From Methanobacterium sp. (GTDB lineage Archaea; Methanobacteriota; Methanobacteria; Methanobacteriales; Methanobacteriaceae): a DNA stretch of 5,414 nt. This document shows positions 1 through 5,219 of this stretch, piece after piece. The stretch covers positions 1-5,414 of the forward strand of contig JAJRAE010000008.1 in the NCBI GenBank assembly GCA_028682985.1. Direction: 5' to 3'. Under the pieces are notes generated by a model. It was given only the letters and a program-made list of their open reading frames with translations. It had not been told where the DNA came from and searched no databases. The position numbers were made by a program, and so were the translations under genes. Every line of letters begins with the position of its first letter. Within the stretch, counting starts at the first letter, position 1.

Positions 1-175
1 GAGCTTCAGCTCCAAGACCAGCAACCCATATACTATCTGCCAGGTTATAGGCCATGATAAGCATCATGGAAATTATCATTGGCACAGATAGTACACGAAT
101 TGCGCGTTTAGGGTCGCCTGTGACCATGGATATACGCTGATCAACTTGCTCACTATGTTCTTTGTTGTAGTTCAT
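1..175 (-). CDS. MATE-family efflux transporter, N-terminal part (runs off left edge)
   Basis: The minus strand reads from an ATG at 175-173 through 58 codons to the window edge without a stop. The product starts with a hydrophilic stretch of about 30 residues containing MVTGDPKRAIRVLSVPM. The first membrane helix follows, with MAYNLADSIWVAGLG at residues 41-55. A TGDP-(K/R) lead-in followed by a helix with a YNxxDSxWVxGLG pattern is typical of the start of archaeal and bacterial MATE antiporters. These export cationic drugs or metabolites in exchange for Na+ or H+. A full protein is about 450 residues with 12 helices, so only about an eighth is visible. The gene lies 181 bp downstream of the MarR gene in the same direction, so it may be co-transcribed with it or use its own promoter in the spacer. 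The family call is from recognition of the N-terminus only. The substrate is unknown. Confidence 0.8.
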   Translation of the reverse strand, partial: MNYNKEHSEQVDQRISMVTGDPKRAIRVLSVPMIISMMLIMAYNLADSIWVAGLGAEA

Positions 176-200
176 TTTAATCCGTTTTAATCATTTAAAA

Positions 201-239
201 AATCGATTGATTAAGTAAAATCGATAAATATCTATAAAT
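201..239 (-). promoter_or_regulatory. Candidate promoter of the MATE gene with paired AATCGAT sites
   Basis: On the minus strand TTTATAGA (238-231) resembles an archaeal TATA box. Transcription would be expected to start about 25 bp further on, near 209, giving a leader of roughly 35 nt before the ATG at 175. Two AATCGAT copies sit at 201-207 and 219-225, 18 bp apart. The first is part of the perfect palindrome AATCGATT (201-208). They cover the expected start site and the stretch between it and the TATA box, where a repressor could act. The promoter role is inferred from position and the operator role is speculative. No strong ribosome binding site is seen before the MATE ATG. Confidence 0.35.
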
Positions 240-329
240 CTAATTCAAATAGTCAGAAAAATATCAATAAACTATTAATTACAAATTAGAAGAGAAATTA
301 AACTTCAATATTGGATTTGTGGTTTAGGG

Positions 330-337
330 TATATAAA
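330..337 (-). promoter_or_regulatory. TATA-like box between the MarR and MATE genes
   Basis: The minus strand carries TTTATATA, a consensus-like archaeal TATA box, 20 bp past the MarR stop codon. If used in this direction it would start a transcript near 308 with a leader of about 130 nt before the MATE gene. The motif is nearly symmetric, so on the plus strand it could drive antisense RNA across the MarR gene. Such A+T-rich octamers also arise by chance in this base composition. Confidence 0.3.
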
Positions 338-356
338 TTATTCGAAGGATTTTAAT

Positions 357-782
357 TCAGAGGTTTTCAGCAATTTTTAGGAGGATTTTTTTGAGGGATT
401 CAATTTCTTCATCCTTGAGGTGTTCCAGCATTTTAGCAACCATAATCATTCCCTCTTCATCCATCTCCGCCAGTAATTCCTTACCTTTAGGTGTTAATTC
501 AATTAAAAGTTTTCTTCTATCGTTGGGATCAACCTTACGGCTGGCTAACTCTTTATCCAATAATCTATCGATTGTTCTGGTTGGTGTGCTTACAGCTACT
601 CCTAAGGTTTCTGCTATTTGCTTCATAGTCTTTGATCCTAGGGGGCCCACCGCATAAACAGCGTTTGCCTCGGCTATAGTCAAATTCCCATATTTATGAA
701 GGAGTAATTCAGTGGTTTTCAGGAGTTTGTCCCCTATTACATCGAAAAGGTTGCTTATTATCCGCACATCTTCATCTTTCAT
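357..782 (-). CDS. MarR-family winged-helix transcriptional regulator
   Basis: This is a 141-residue cytoplasmic DNA-binding protein, the usual length for MarR repressors that sense small phenolic or drug-like ligands. Helix 1 and the dimerisation region cover about residues 1-33. The winged helix-turn-helix covers about 35-104, with MKQIAETLGVAVSTPTRTID (53-72) as the HTH. The wing contains DPNDRRK (85-91), the signature D-x-R-R motif, and ends in ELTPKGKELL (95-104). A C-terminal helix closes the dimer interface. I chose the ATG at 782 because homologues begin close to the MKDEDV-like helix. The frame stays open to an ATG at 845, but those 21 extra residues are a Tyr/Ile-rich string encoded by promoter-like DNA. 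No ribosome binding site precedes 782, consistent with a leaderless mRNA. The gene lies between two efflux genes, divergent from the MFS gene, so control of export (and of itself) is the likely role. Confidence 0.9.
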   Translation of the reverse strand: MKDEDVRIISNLFDVIGDKLLKTTELLLHKYGNLTIAEANAVYAVGPLGSKTMKQIAETLGVAVSTPTRTIDRLLDKELASRKVDPNDRRKLLIELTPKGKELLAEMDEEGMIMVAKMLEHLKDEEIESLKKILLKIAENL

Positions 783-806
783 TGATTCGTAATCTATTAT
801 TTTATA

Positions 807-814
807 GATATAAA
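807..814 (-). promoter_or_regulatory. Candidate TATA box of the MarR gene
   Basis: The minus strand reads TTTATATC, centred about 28 bp before the ATG at 782. An archaeal promoter here would start transcription almost at the start codon, which fits the missing ribosome binding site. A second A+T-rich TATA-like stretch lies at 827-838 and cannot be excluded. Confidence 0.4.
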
Positions 815-844
815 TATTCCGATAAGTATATATTATATTAACCA

Positions 845-908
845 TAATATTTGACTAACAAATAGTTTGATATACAGAATATTTGATTTGAGTAATATTT
901 GTGATATG
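845..908. repeat. Four 16-bp-phased direct repeats in the divergent MarR/MFS spacer (candidate operator)
   Basis: Units begin at 845, 861, 877 and 893. Their first ten bases are TAATATTTGA, AATAGTTTGA, GAATATTTGA and TAATATTTGT. TTTG is identical in all four and TTTGA in three; the period is exactly 16 bp. The first two units also form TTTG-N5-CAAA (850-862) overlapping CAAA-N3-TTTG (859-869), the inverted symmetry a MarR dimer would use. The array covers the TATA-like GATATAC (869-875) and the expected start site of the MFS gene. It lies just upstream of the MarR promoter. The spacing is read directly from the sequence. Binding by the neighbouring MarR protein is inference. Confidence 0.55.
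901..905 (+). promoter_or_regulatory. GTGAT ribosome binding site at the MFS start
   Basis: GTGAT matches part of the archaeal Shine-Dalgarno sequence. It directly abuts the ATG at 906 and lies 3 nt before the ATG at 909. The spacing favours 909 if this site is used, but 906 is kept as the annotated start because the two differ by one Met. Confidence 0.4.
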
Positions 909-2210
909 ATGAATAACGAAAAATTAACTAAATATAATAATGAAGACTTAAATAGCAGCACACATCCTGAAAAGAGTAAATTTCTATCTTTAAGCCTTTA
1001 TTTACTTCTACAAGGCCAATTCGTATCAGTTATGGGTGATATGATCTATGAAATTGCTCTCGGATTTTGGGTTTTAGCATTTACTGGTTCTCCCGCACTT
1101 ATGGGTATTTTAATGGCCACATCCCTATTACCTGGTGTTTTACTAGCTCCTTTTGCCGGGGTAGTCGTAGATCGGACCAACAGGAAAAGATTGATGATTT
1201 TAACGGATTTAATAAGAGGTATAACAATTATTCTGGTTGCTATAGCGGCATTTATGGGTATCTTACAGTTATGGATGGTATTTATAGCAGGTATAATATT
1301 GGGTATTGGTGGTGCTTTCTTCGGACCATCTGTAATGTCTGTATTTCCTCAAATGGTCCCCAAGGATAAGCTCACCAATGCCAACTCTCTATTTGGAATG
1401 GCCAACACAGGTGCAGATATTCTGGGAAATGGAATAGGAGGGTTTCTATACGGTTTAATTGGCGCACCTTTTATGTTCTTTTTAAATGGATTGTCATTTT
1501 TAATTTCTGGAGCTTCACTTATTTTTGCAAAAATCCCCAAAAGCAGAGAATCTAAAATAACCACAGAAAATTTTGTTTCAGACTTAAAATATTCATTAAA
1601 ATTTGTTTGGAAGCTTAAGGGACTTTTTTATATCCTTATTATATTTGCATTATTTAGTTTTCTGATACATATCGCAGTGGTACTTCTAATTCCTCTCTTC
1701 CAATTCACACCAGGATTAGGAGCAACCAAATATGGTATAGCAATGGCCAGTTACACCGTCGGTGTTTTTCTGGGTCTGGTGGTGCTTTCATCCATCACTA
1801 TCCGGCCAAACAAAAGAGCCGGACTGATGCTCGTTTCCCTGTCTATCTCCAACATCTGTCTTATCATATTCGCCCTTATAACAAACTTCTATTTGATGGC
1901 TATACTCCTTCTAATTGCTGGTATTACTGAATCAGTGGCCAGTATATTCATCCTGACATCCATTCAATCCGTGGTTCCAGATGATATGATGGGTAAGGTG
2001 ATGGGTCTGGTAGGGACAATTACTATGGCGTTGACACCGGTTGCTATGATCACTGGAGGTATTCTAGCAGAAATTATACCAATAAGAACCATATTTTTGG
2101 TATGCTTCATCTTAAGTTTCCTGGTCTTTTTTAATCTGTTTCTAATTCCGTCTGTTCGTAAATTCATTAATTTTGACCCGAAAAGTCAGGATATAAAGGA
2201 TATTATCTAA
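906..2210 (+). CDS. MFS exporter (MFS_3 / EntS-MefA-like drug or metabolite efflux)
   Basis: This 434-residue protein has about twelve hydrophobic segments after a polar tail of about 25 residues, the normal length for a 12-helix major facilitator. Helix 1 starts near residue 27 and contains QGQFVSVMGDMIYEIAL (36-52). The loop after helix 2 has GVVVDRTNRKRL (85-96), the MFS motif A (G-x3-D-R-x-x-R-[KR]-[KR]). The N-half also carries FFGPSVMSVFPQMVPKD and LTNANSLFGM, typical of the MFS_3 group of macrolide and siderophore exporters. It should export small amphipathic compounds using the proton gradient; the substrate is unknown. It diverges from the MarR gene across a spacer with phased repeats, so MarR repression is likely. 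A longer reading from TTG at 867 would start inside those repeats and is rejected. The ATG at 909 is an equally possible start. No frame damage is seen. Confidence 0.88.
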   Translation: MMNNEKLTKYNNEDLNSSTHPEKSKFLSLSLYLLLQGQFVSVMGDMIYEIALGFWVLAFTGSPALMGILMATSLLPGVLLAPFAGVVVDRTNRKRLMILTDLIRGITIILVAIAAFMGILQLWMVFIAGIILGIGGAFFGPSVMSVFPQMVPKDKLTNANSLFGMANTGADILGNGIGGFLYGLIGAPFMFFLNGLSFLISGASLIFAKIPKSRESKITTENFVSDLKYSLKFVWKLKGLFYILIIFALFSFLIHIAVVLLIPLFQFTPGLGATKYGIAMASYTVGVFLGLVVLSSITIRPNKRAGLMLVSLSISNICLIIFALITNFYLMAILLLIAGITESVASIFILTSIQSVVPDDMMGKVMGLVGTITMALTPVAMITGGILAEIIPIRTIFLVCFILSFLVFFNLFLIPSVRKFINFDPKSQDIKDII

Positions 2211-2235
2211 ATTAAATTAAGATTTATTTAATTTA

Positions 2236-2267
2236 TTTTCATTTCTCTTTTTTTGTGGAAATGAAAA
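2236..2267 (+). terminator. T-rich hairpin after the MFS gene
   Basis: TTTTCATTTC (2236-2245) and GAAATGAAAA (2258-2267) form a perfect 10-bp inverted repeat around a 12-nt loop. The loop holds seven consecutive T (2248-2254). Archaeal RNA polymerase terminates mainly at T-runs, so the tract at 2236-2254 is the likely end of the MFS transcript. The hairpin ends only 2 bp before the TetR TATA box, so it might also have a regulatory role. Confidence 0.5.
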
Positions 2268-2269
2268 CC

Positions 2270-2277
2270 TTTAAATA
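2270..2277 (+). promoter_or_regulatory. TATA box of the TetR-AKR-MBL operon
   Basis: TTTAAATA is preceded by the purine-rich GAAAACC, which could serve as a BRE element. Transcription is expected near 2300, about 27 nt before the TTG start at 2327. That leaves room for the ribosome binding site at 2315-2319. Confidence 0.55.
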
Positions 2278-2301
2278 CTAAACTGACTAATCAGTCTAAT
2301 A
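2276..2301. promoter_or_regulatory. Palindromic operator candidate for the TetR regulator
   Basis: The core ACTGA-CTAA-TCAGT (2282-2295) is an inverted repeat with 5-bp arms. Further matching pairs flank it (TA at 2279-2280 with TA at 2297-2298, and TA at 2276-2277 with TA at 2300-2301). TGACT/AGTCA-type palindromes are common operators of TetR-family repressors. This one overlaps the TATA box end and the expected transcription start, so a bound repressor would block initiation. It stands directly upstream of the TetR gene, pointing to autoregulation of the whole operon. Confidence 0.6.
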
Positions 2302-2314
2302 ATAATTTTTTTCT

Positions 2315-2319
2315 AGGTG
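2315..2319 (+). promoter_or_regulatory. AGGTG ribosome binding site that fixes the TetR TTG start
   Basis: AGGTG lies 7 nt before TTG at 2327. This supports the TTG start over the in-frame ATG at 2351, which has no such site and would remove the beginning of helix 1. Confidence 0.65.
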
Positions 2320-2326
2320 CAAAAAT

Positions 2327-2887
2327 TTGAAAGAAAAAGAACAGAAAATAATGGAAGCCGCTCTACAACTCTTTGTAGAAAAGGGATTTCACGGCACTTC
2401 AACTGCAGAAATAGCAAGAACAGCCGGAGTAGCCACCGGAACATTATTCCATTACTTCAAAACCAAAGAAGAACTAATAAATAGTCTATATCTATACACT
2501 AAAGAAAGCATGTTCTCCCAAATGAAAGAACACTTTGAAGTTGATAAATCCTTAAAGGAGAACCTAAAAGGTTTATGGAGTAAATTCATTTATTTCAGTA
2601 TGGAAAACCCATATAAGTTCCAGTTCATCCTCATATTCCACACATCACCCTACATAACTTCTCTAACTAAGGAACAGCTGGAAACCCAAACTGATGCCCT
2701 GTTAACTGTATATAAAAAGGGTGTTCATGATAATGAACTTAAAGAAGTGCCATTTGAAATTATGATAGAATATTTCTGGGGAAATATAATTTCAACCATC
2801 AATTACTTCAATAAATATCCAGAAAAATTAGGAGATAAAAATCTTGACCAGGCTTTTGAGCTCTTCTGGGACGGTGTCTCCTTATAA
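2327..2887 (+). CDS. TetR/AcrR-family transcriptional regulator
   Basis: This 186-residue cytoplasmic repressor is of usual family length. Helix 1 is KIMEAALQLFVEKGFHGTS (7-25). The helix-turn-helix follows as TAEIARTAGVATGTLFHYF (26-44), then KTKEELI (45-51). This is the canonical TetR DNA-binding pattern: G-x-x-x-T/S at the turn, a G-V-x-x-G-x-x-Y/F-x-Y/H-F recognition helix, then K-x-E-L. Residues from about 52 to 186 form the divergent, helical ligand-binding and dimerisation domain, which is rich in Phe and Tyr and suits a hydrophobic ligand. The start is TTG, chosen from the AGGTG site upstream. It is the first gene of a three-gene operon, 25 bp before the reductase, with a palindrome over its own promoter. 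It therefore probably represses itself, the reductase and the hydrolase until an inducer binds. The inducer is unknown. TetR regulators are commoner in bacteria, so acquisition by transfer is possible, but codon use looks like that of its neighbours. Confidence 0.9.
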   Translation: MKEKEQKIMEAALQLFVEKGFHGTSTAEIARTAGVATGTLFHYFKTKEELINSLYLYTKESMFSQMKEHFEVDKSLKENLKGLWSKFIYFSMENPYKFQFILIFHTSPYITSLTKEQLETQTDALLTVYKKGVHDNELKEVPFEIMIEYFWGNIISTINYFNKYPEKLGDKNLDQAFELFWDGVSL

Positions 2888-2899
2888 ATTACATGAAGC

Positions 2900-2903
2900 G
2901 GAG
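2900..2903 (+). promoter_or_regulatory. GGAG ribosome binding site of the aldo/keto reductase gene
   Basis: GGAG lies 9 nt before the ATG at 2913 and supports that start. In-frame readings further upstream overlap the end of the TetR gene. Confidence 0.5.
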
Positions 2904-2912
2904 AATGATAAT

Positions 2913-4136
2913 ATGCAATATCGTAAAATAGAAAAAACAGGAGATGTATTATCTGTATTAGGCTACGGTGCCATGAGATTGCCCACTAAAAATGGTAGAA
3001 CAGATGAAAAAAGGGCTACCGAACAGATCAGATACGCTATAGATCAGGGGGTTAACTTTATCGATACCGCCATTGCATACATGAATGAACCATTAGTAGG
3101 CCGGATTTTAGGTGATGGATACCGTGAAAAAGTGAAATTAGCCACTAAAATACCCCCATGGAAGGTGAACAAACCAGAAGAATTGGAAACAATATGTAAT
3201 GTTCAGCTTGAAAACTTCAAAACCGACCATATTGACTATTATATGCTTCACGGTCTTACTCATCCTGGTTGGAAGAAAATGAAGGAATTTAATGCTCTAA
3301 AATTTTTAGACCAGATAAAAGCTGAAGGTAAAATAAAAAATGCTGGTTTCTCATTCCACGGAGATAAAGATCTATTTAAAGAAATAGTAGATGCATATGA
3401 CTGGGATTTCTGTTTAATCCAATATAACTACCTGGATGAAGAGAATCAAGCCGGTCGTGAAGGCTTAGAATATGCAGCGGCGAAAGGTATGGGTGTTTTT
3501 ATCATGGAACCTTTCCGGGGAGGTAATCTAACCAAAAAAATTCCCCAAGAAGTGCAGGAAATATGGGATCAAGCCCCTGTTAAAAGAACTCCTGCAGAAT
3601 GGGCATTGCGCTGGGTGTTAAATCACCCCGGGGTAACCTGCGTACTTTCAGGTATGAACGAAGAAGAACACATCAAAGAAAACCTGCGCATAGCAGATGA
3701 AGCTCTCCCCAACTCACTCACCGATGAAGAATTAGAGTTAGTGGGAAAGGTAAGGGATAAATACCGAGAATTAATGAAGATTGGATGCACTGGATGCCGC
3801 TACTGTATGCCCTGCCCCGCCGGAGTGGATATAGCTCGATGCTTCGAATCATATGACAGCATGCACATTTTCGGAGATAAAATGCAGAATAAAATATTGT
3901 ATGCCATAGGTTTGGGAGTGTTTCATGAGGGAGAAATTGCATACGCCTCCAAATGTAGAAAATGTGGGAAATGTGAAACCCACTGCCCTCAGGAACTGCC
4001 CATCATGGACCTGTTAGATGATGTCTCCGGAGAAATGGAGGGAGTGATCACCAAAGTACTGCCTCCGGTTTTTAAATTGTACCTGGCCATAGACCGTTTC
4101 ATGATTGGAAGGAAAACCAGTAAAACAGAAGGGTGA
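2913..4136 (+). CDS. Aldo/keto reductase with C-terminal 2x[4Fe-4S] ferredoxin-like domain
   Basis: This is a 407-residue cytoplasmic oxidoreductase. Residues 1 to about 280 are the (beta/alpha)8 barrel. It opens with LGYGAMRLP (16-24) and shows the catalytic tetrad: Asp51 (in NFIDTA), Tyr56, Lys79 (in LATK) and His113 (in MLHGL). The rear of the barrel carries the AEWALRWVLNHPGV and VLSGMN strands. The C-terminal part has two cluster motifs: C292-x2-C295-x2-C298-x2-C301-P, and C348-x2-C351-x2-C354-x3-C358-P. Both should bind [4Fe-4S] clusters. This ferredoxin-linked subfamily is frequent in anaerobes; a flow of electrons between the clusters and the barrel is assumed, and the aldehyde or ketone substrate is unknown. 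The ATG at 2913 matches the family N-terminus. A longer reading from TTG at 2844 overlaps the TetR gene and adds 23 unrelated residues. It is the middle gene of the operon, and its stop codon lies inside the ribosome binding site of the next gene. All key residues are intact. Confidence 0.92.
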   Translation: MQYRKIEKTGDVLSVLGYGAMRLPTKNGRTDEKRATEQIRYAIDQGVNFIDTAIAYMNEPLVGRILGDGYREKVKLATKIPPWKVNKPEELETICNVQLENFKTDHIDYYMLHGLTHPGWKKMKEFNALKFLDQIKAEGKIKNAGFSFHGDKDLFKEIVDAYDWDFCLIQYNYLDEENQAGREGLEYAAAKGMGVFIMEPFRGGNLTKKIPQEVQEIWDQAPVKRTPAEWALRWVLNHPGVTCVLSGMNEEEHIKENLRIADEALPNSLTDEELELVGKVRDKYRELMKIGCTGCRYCMPCPAGVDIARCFESYDSMHIFGDKMQNKILYAIGLGVFHEGEIAYASKCRKCGKCETHCPQELPIMDLLDDVSGEMEGVITKVLPPVFKLYLAIDRFMIGRKTSKTEG

Positions 4137-4137
4137 T
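4132..4137 (+). promoter_or_regulatory. GGTGAT ribosome binding site overlapping the reductase stop
   Basis: GGTGAT is a near-perfect archaeal Shine-Dalgarno sequence, 5 nt before the GTG at 4143. It contains the TGA stop of the reductase (4134-4136). This fixes the GTG start and points to coupled translation of the two genes. Confidence 0.75.
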
Positions 4138-4142
4138 TTAGA

Positions 4143-4829
4143 GTGGAAATTATTCCCGGAATTCATGAATTAAGGGGTAGAATGGTAAACTGCTATCTGA
4201 CAGTGGATGGTGATGAACTAATGCTCATAGACACCGGTCTACCAGGTAACTCATCTAATATAACGGAATACATTGAAAACAACCTGAATCGCAGCCCCCA
4301 GGATATAGAAACTATAGTGATAACCCATAACCACTTCGACCATGTGGGCAGTCTGAGCAAAATCAAAAGAATCACCGGGGCTAAAGTAGCGGTACATCCG
4401 GATGATGCTGATTATATTAGGGGGAAAGCTAGGCATGCGGGCGGTGCCTTCATGAATTCACTTATTAAATTATATCAGGTAATATATAGGTCGGGGACTG
4501 TGGAGCCAGATATATTACTCAAAGAAGGAGATATTATAGGCGGATACAGAGTTATCCACACACCCGGTCATACTGAGGGAAGTATATGTCTTTATAATCC
4601 GGATAAAAGGGCTATCTTTGTGGGGGATAATTTACAGTTACGGGATGGAAAGCTGCACAGCCCGGGTAAAAGATTAATCCCGGATCCTGAAAAATACGTG
4701 AAATCCATGGAAAAGCTTTTAGAATATGATATTAAAGTAATTTTAACTGGACACACCGCCCCTGTGACTTCTGATGGTGTGAAATTGATCAGAGAGTTTT
4801 TAGAGGATGTAAAAAAAGAATTGAATTAA
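4143..4829 (+). CDS. MBL-fold metallo-hydrolase (glyoxalase II-like superfamily)
   Basis: This 228-residue cytoplasmic protein is a single-domain metallo-beta-lactamase fold of normal length. The fold opens with MLIDTGLPG (27-35). The metal motif is T-H62-N-H64-F-D66-H67-VG, the H-x-H-x-D-H signature. Later ligands are His143 (in HTPGHTEGS, 139-147), bridging Asp162 (in FVGDN) and His204 (in LTGH). All seven residues of a two-metal site are present, so the enzyme should be an active hydrolase of ester, thioester, lactone or similar bonds. The HTPGHTxGS pattern is shared with glyoxalase II-like and lactonase-like members, but sequence alone does not choose among them. It is the third gene of the TetR operon and begins 6 bp after the reductase stop. 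That supports a joint role, perhaps hydrolysing a substrate or product of the reductase (inference). No clear T-run terminator follows it. Confidence 0.9.
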   Translation: MEIIPGIHELRGRMVNCYLTVDGDELMLIDTGLPGNSSNITEYIENNLNRSPQDIETIVITHNHFDHVGSLSKIKRITGAKVAVHPDDADYIRGKARHAGGAFMNSLIKLYQVIYRSGTVEPDILLKEGDIIGGYRVIHTPGHTEGSICLYNPDKRAIFVGDNLQLRDGKLHSPGKRLIPDPEKYVKSMEKLLEYDIKVILTGHTAPVTSDGVKLIREFLEDVKKELN

Positions 4830-4863
4830 AATTTAGGAAACATTGTAGATTAAGATAGAAGTA

Positions 4864-5095
4864 TTAAAAGGGGTGTCTAATTTTAGAATAAATTCCACTG
4901 GTTACGGTTCCTGTCCTTCAGTTGTTTTAGAGAGGGAACCCAGTTTTTTCCCAGTTCTATTCTAACCTGGATATTGAAGCCCATACCAATGAATATGACA
5001 CCAAAACCAACCCCCGCTAATATGGGATTAAAATTCTCATTATACAAGATGAATATCAGGTTAAAAATAATGCAAATCTGAGTGAGATTAATCAA
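4864..5095 (-). pseudogene. Frameshifted remnant of an ICMT-like membrane methyltransferase
   Basis: The minus strand is open from TTG at 5095 to a stop at 4883 (70 codons). It encodes two membrane segments (about residues 7-18 and 25-44) and then VRIELGKNWVPSLKQLKD, like the isoprenylcysteine carboxyl methyltransferase family just before its SAM-binding end. In that frame the sequence then turns polar and stops. In another frame, from 4911 to 4867, it reads GTVTSGIYSKIRHPF. The T-x-GIY-x-x-RHP pattern is the hallmark of that same family. A TAA at 4864-4866 follows, where family members continue with Tyr and further helices. The reading needs a +1 shift at about 4912, and a second lesion at the stop. 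An upstream in-frame stop at 5105-5107 suggests the N-terminus is also lost. The remnant lies opposite the MBL gene and ends about 35 bp from it. The family call rests on motif recognition. Confidence 0.65.
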
Positions 5096-5152
5096 AACAG
5101 AAGTTTAATCCCTGTACTTCAAGCTTCTATTAATCAACTTATTTCTAAATGA

Positions 5153-5172
5153 AACTAAAATTAAATTTAGTT
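5153..5172. repeat. 20-bp near-perfect palindrome upstream of the DUF4332-like gene
   Basis: AACTAAA (5153-5159) and TTTAGTT (5166-5172) form perfect 7-bp arms around ATTAAA. Nine of ten symmetric pairs match. It lies 14 bp before the TATA-like box at 5187, where an activator or repressor could bind. No nearby regulator is known to use it. It may be a chance A+T-rich feature. Confidence 0.35.
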
Positions 5173-5186
5173 AATCTTTGCAGAAG

Positions 5187-5213
5187 TATAAAATATTCGT
5201 ATTAACGAGGGAG
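5187..5213 (+). promoter_or_regulatory. Promoter and ribosome binding site of the DUF4332-like gene
   Basis: TATAAAATA (5187-5195) follows the purine-rich AGAAG and resembles an archaeal TATA box. GAGGGAG (5207-5213) lies 6 nt before the ATG at 5220 and is a fair Shine-Dalgarno sequence. The two do not fit together well: a start 25 bp after this TATA box would fall near 5215 and cut into the ribosome binding site. The A+T-rich stretch at 5160-5168 could be the working TATA box instead. Confidence 0.4.
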
Positions 5214-5219
5214 AATATT

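Noticed and set aside
783..845. N-terminal extension of the MarR protein from ATG at 845 (21 more residues)
   Set aside because: The extra residues are a low-complexity Tyr/Ile string encoded by TATA-like promoter DNA, and homologues start near the ATG at 782.
867..905. TTG start of the MFS gene at 867
   Set aside because: It lies inside the phased repeats, has no ribosome binding site and adds residues unlike an MFS N-terminus. The ATGs at 906 and 909 have GTGAT next to them.
845..908. CRISPR or integration-site repeat
   Set aside because: The units are too short and contiguous without unique spacers, and their place in a divergent promoter fits an operator.
2830..2912. Upstream TTG start (2844) for the aldo/keto reductase, preceded by AGGAGAT
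   Set aside because: The Shine-Dalgarno-like AGGAGAT is suggestive, but the 23 extra residues overlap the TetR coding end and do not resemble the family. The ATG at 2913 matches the usual N-terminus and has its own GGAG.
4830..4882. Terminator after the MBL gene
   Set aside because: No clear plus-strand T-run or hairpin is visible. The A-run at 4866-4869 would only be a T-run on the opposite strand.
4883..5095. Intact small 70-residue membrane protein on the minus strand
   Set aside because: The family motif continues in another frame just past its divergence point, so a frameshifted remnant explains it better than a real small gene.
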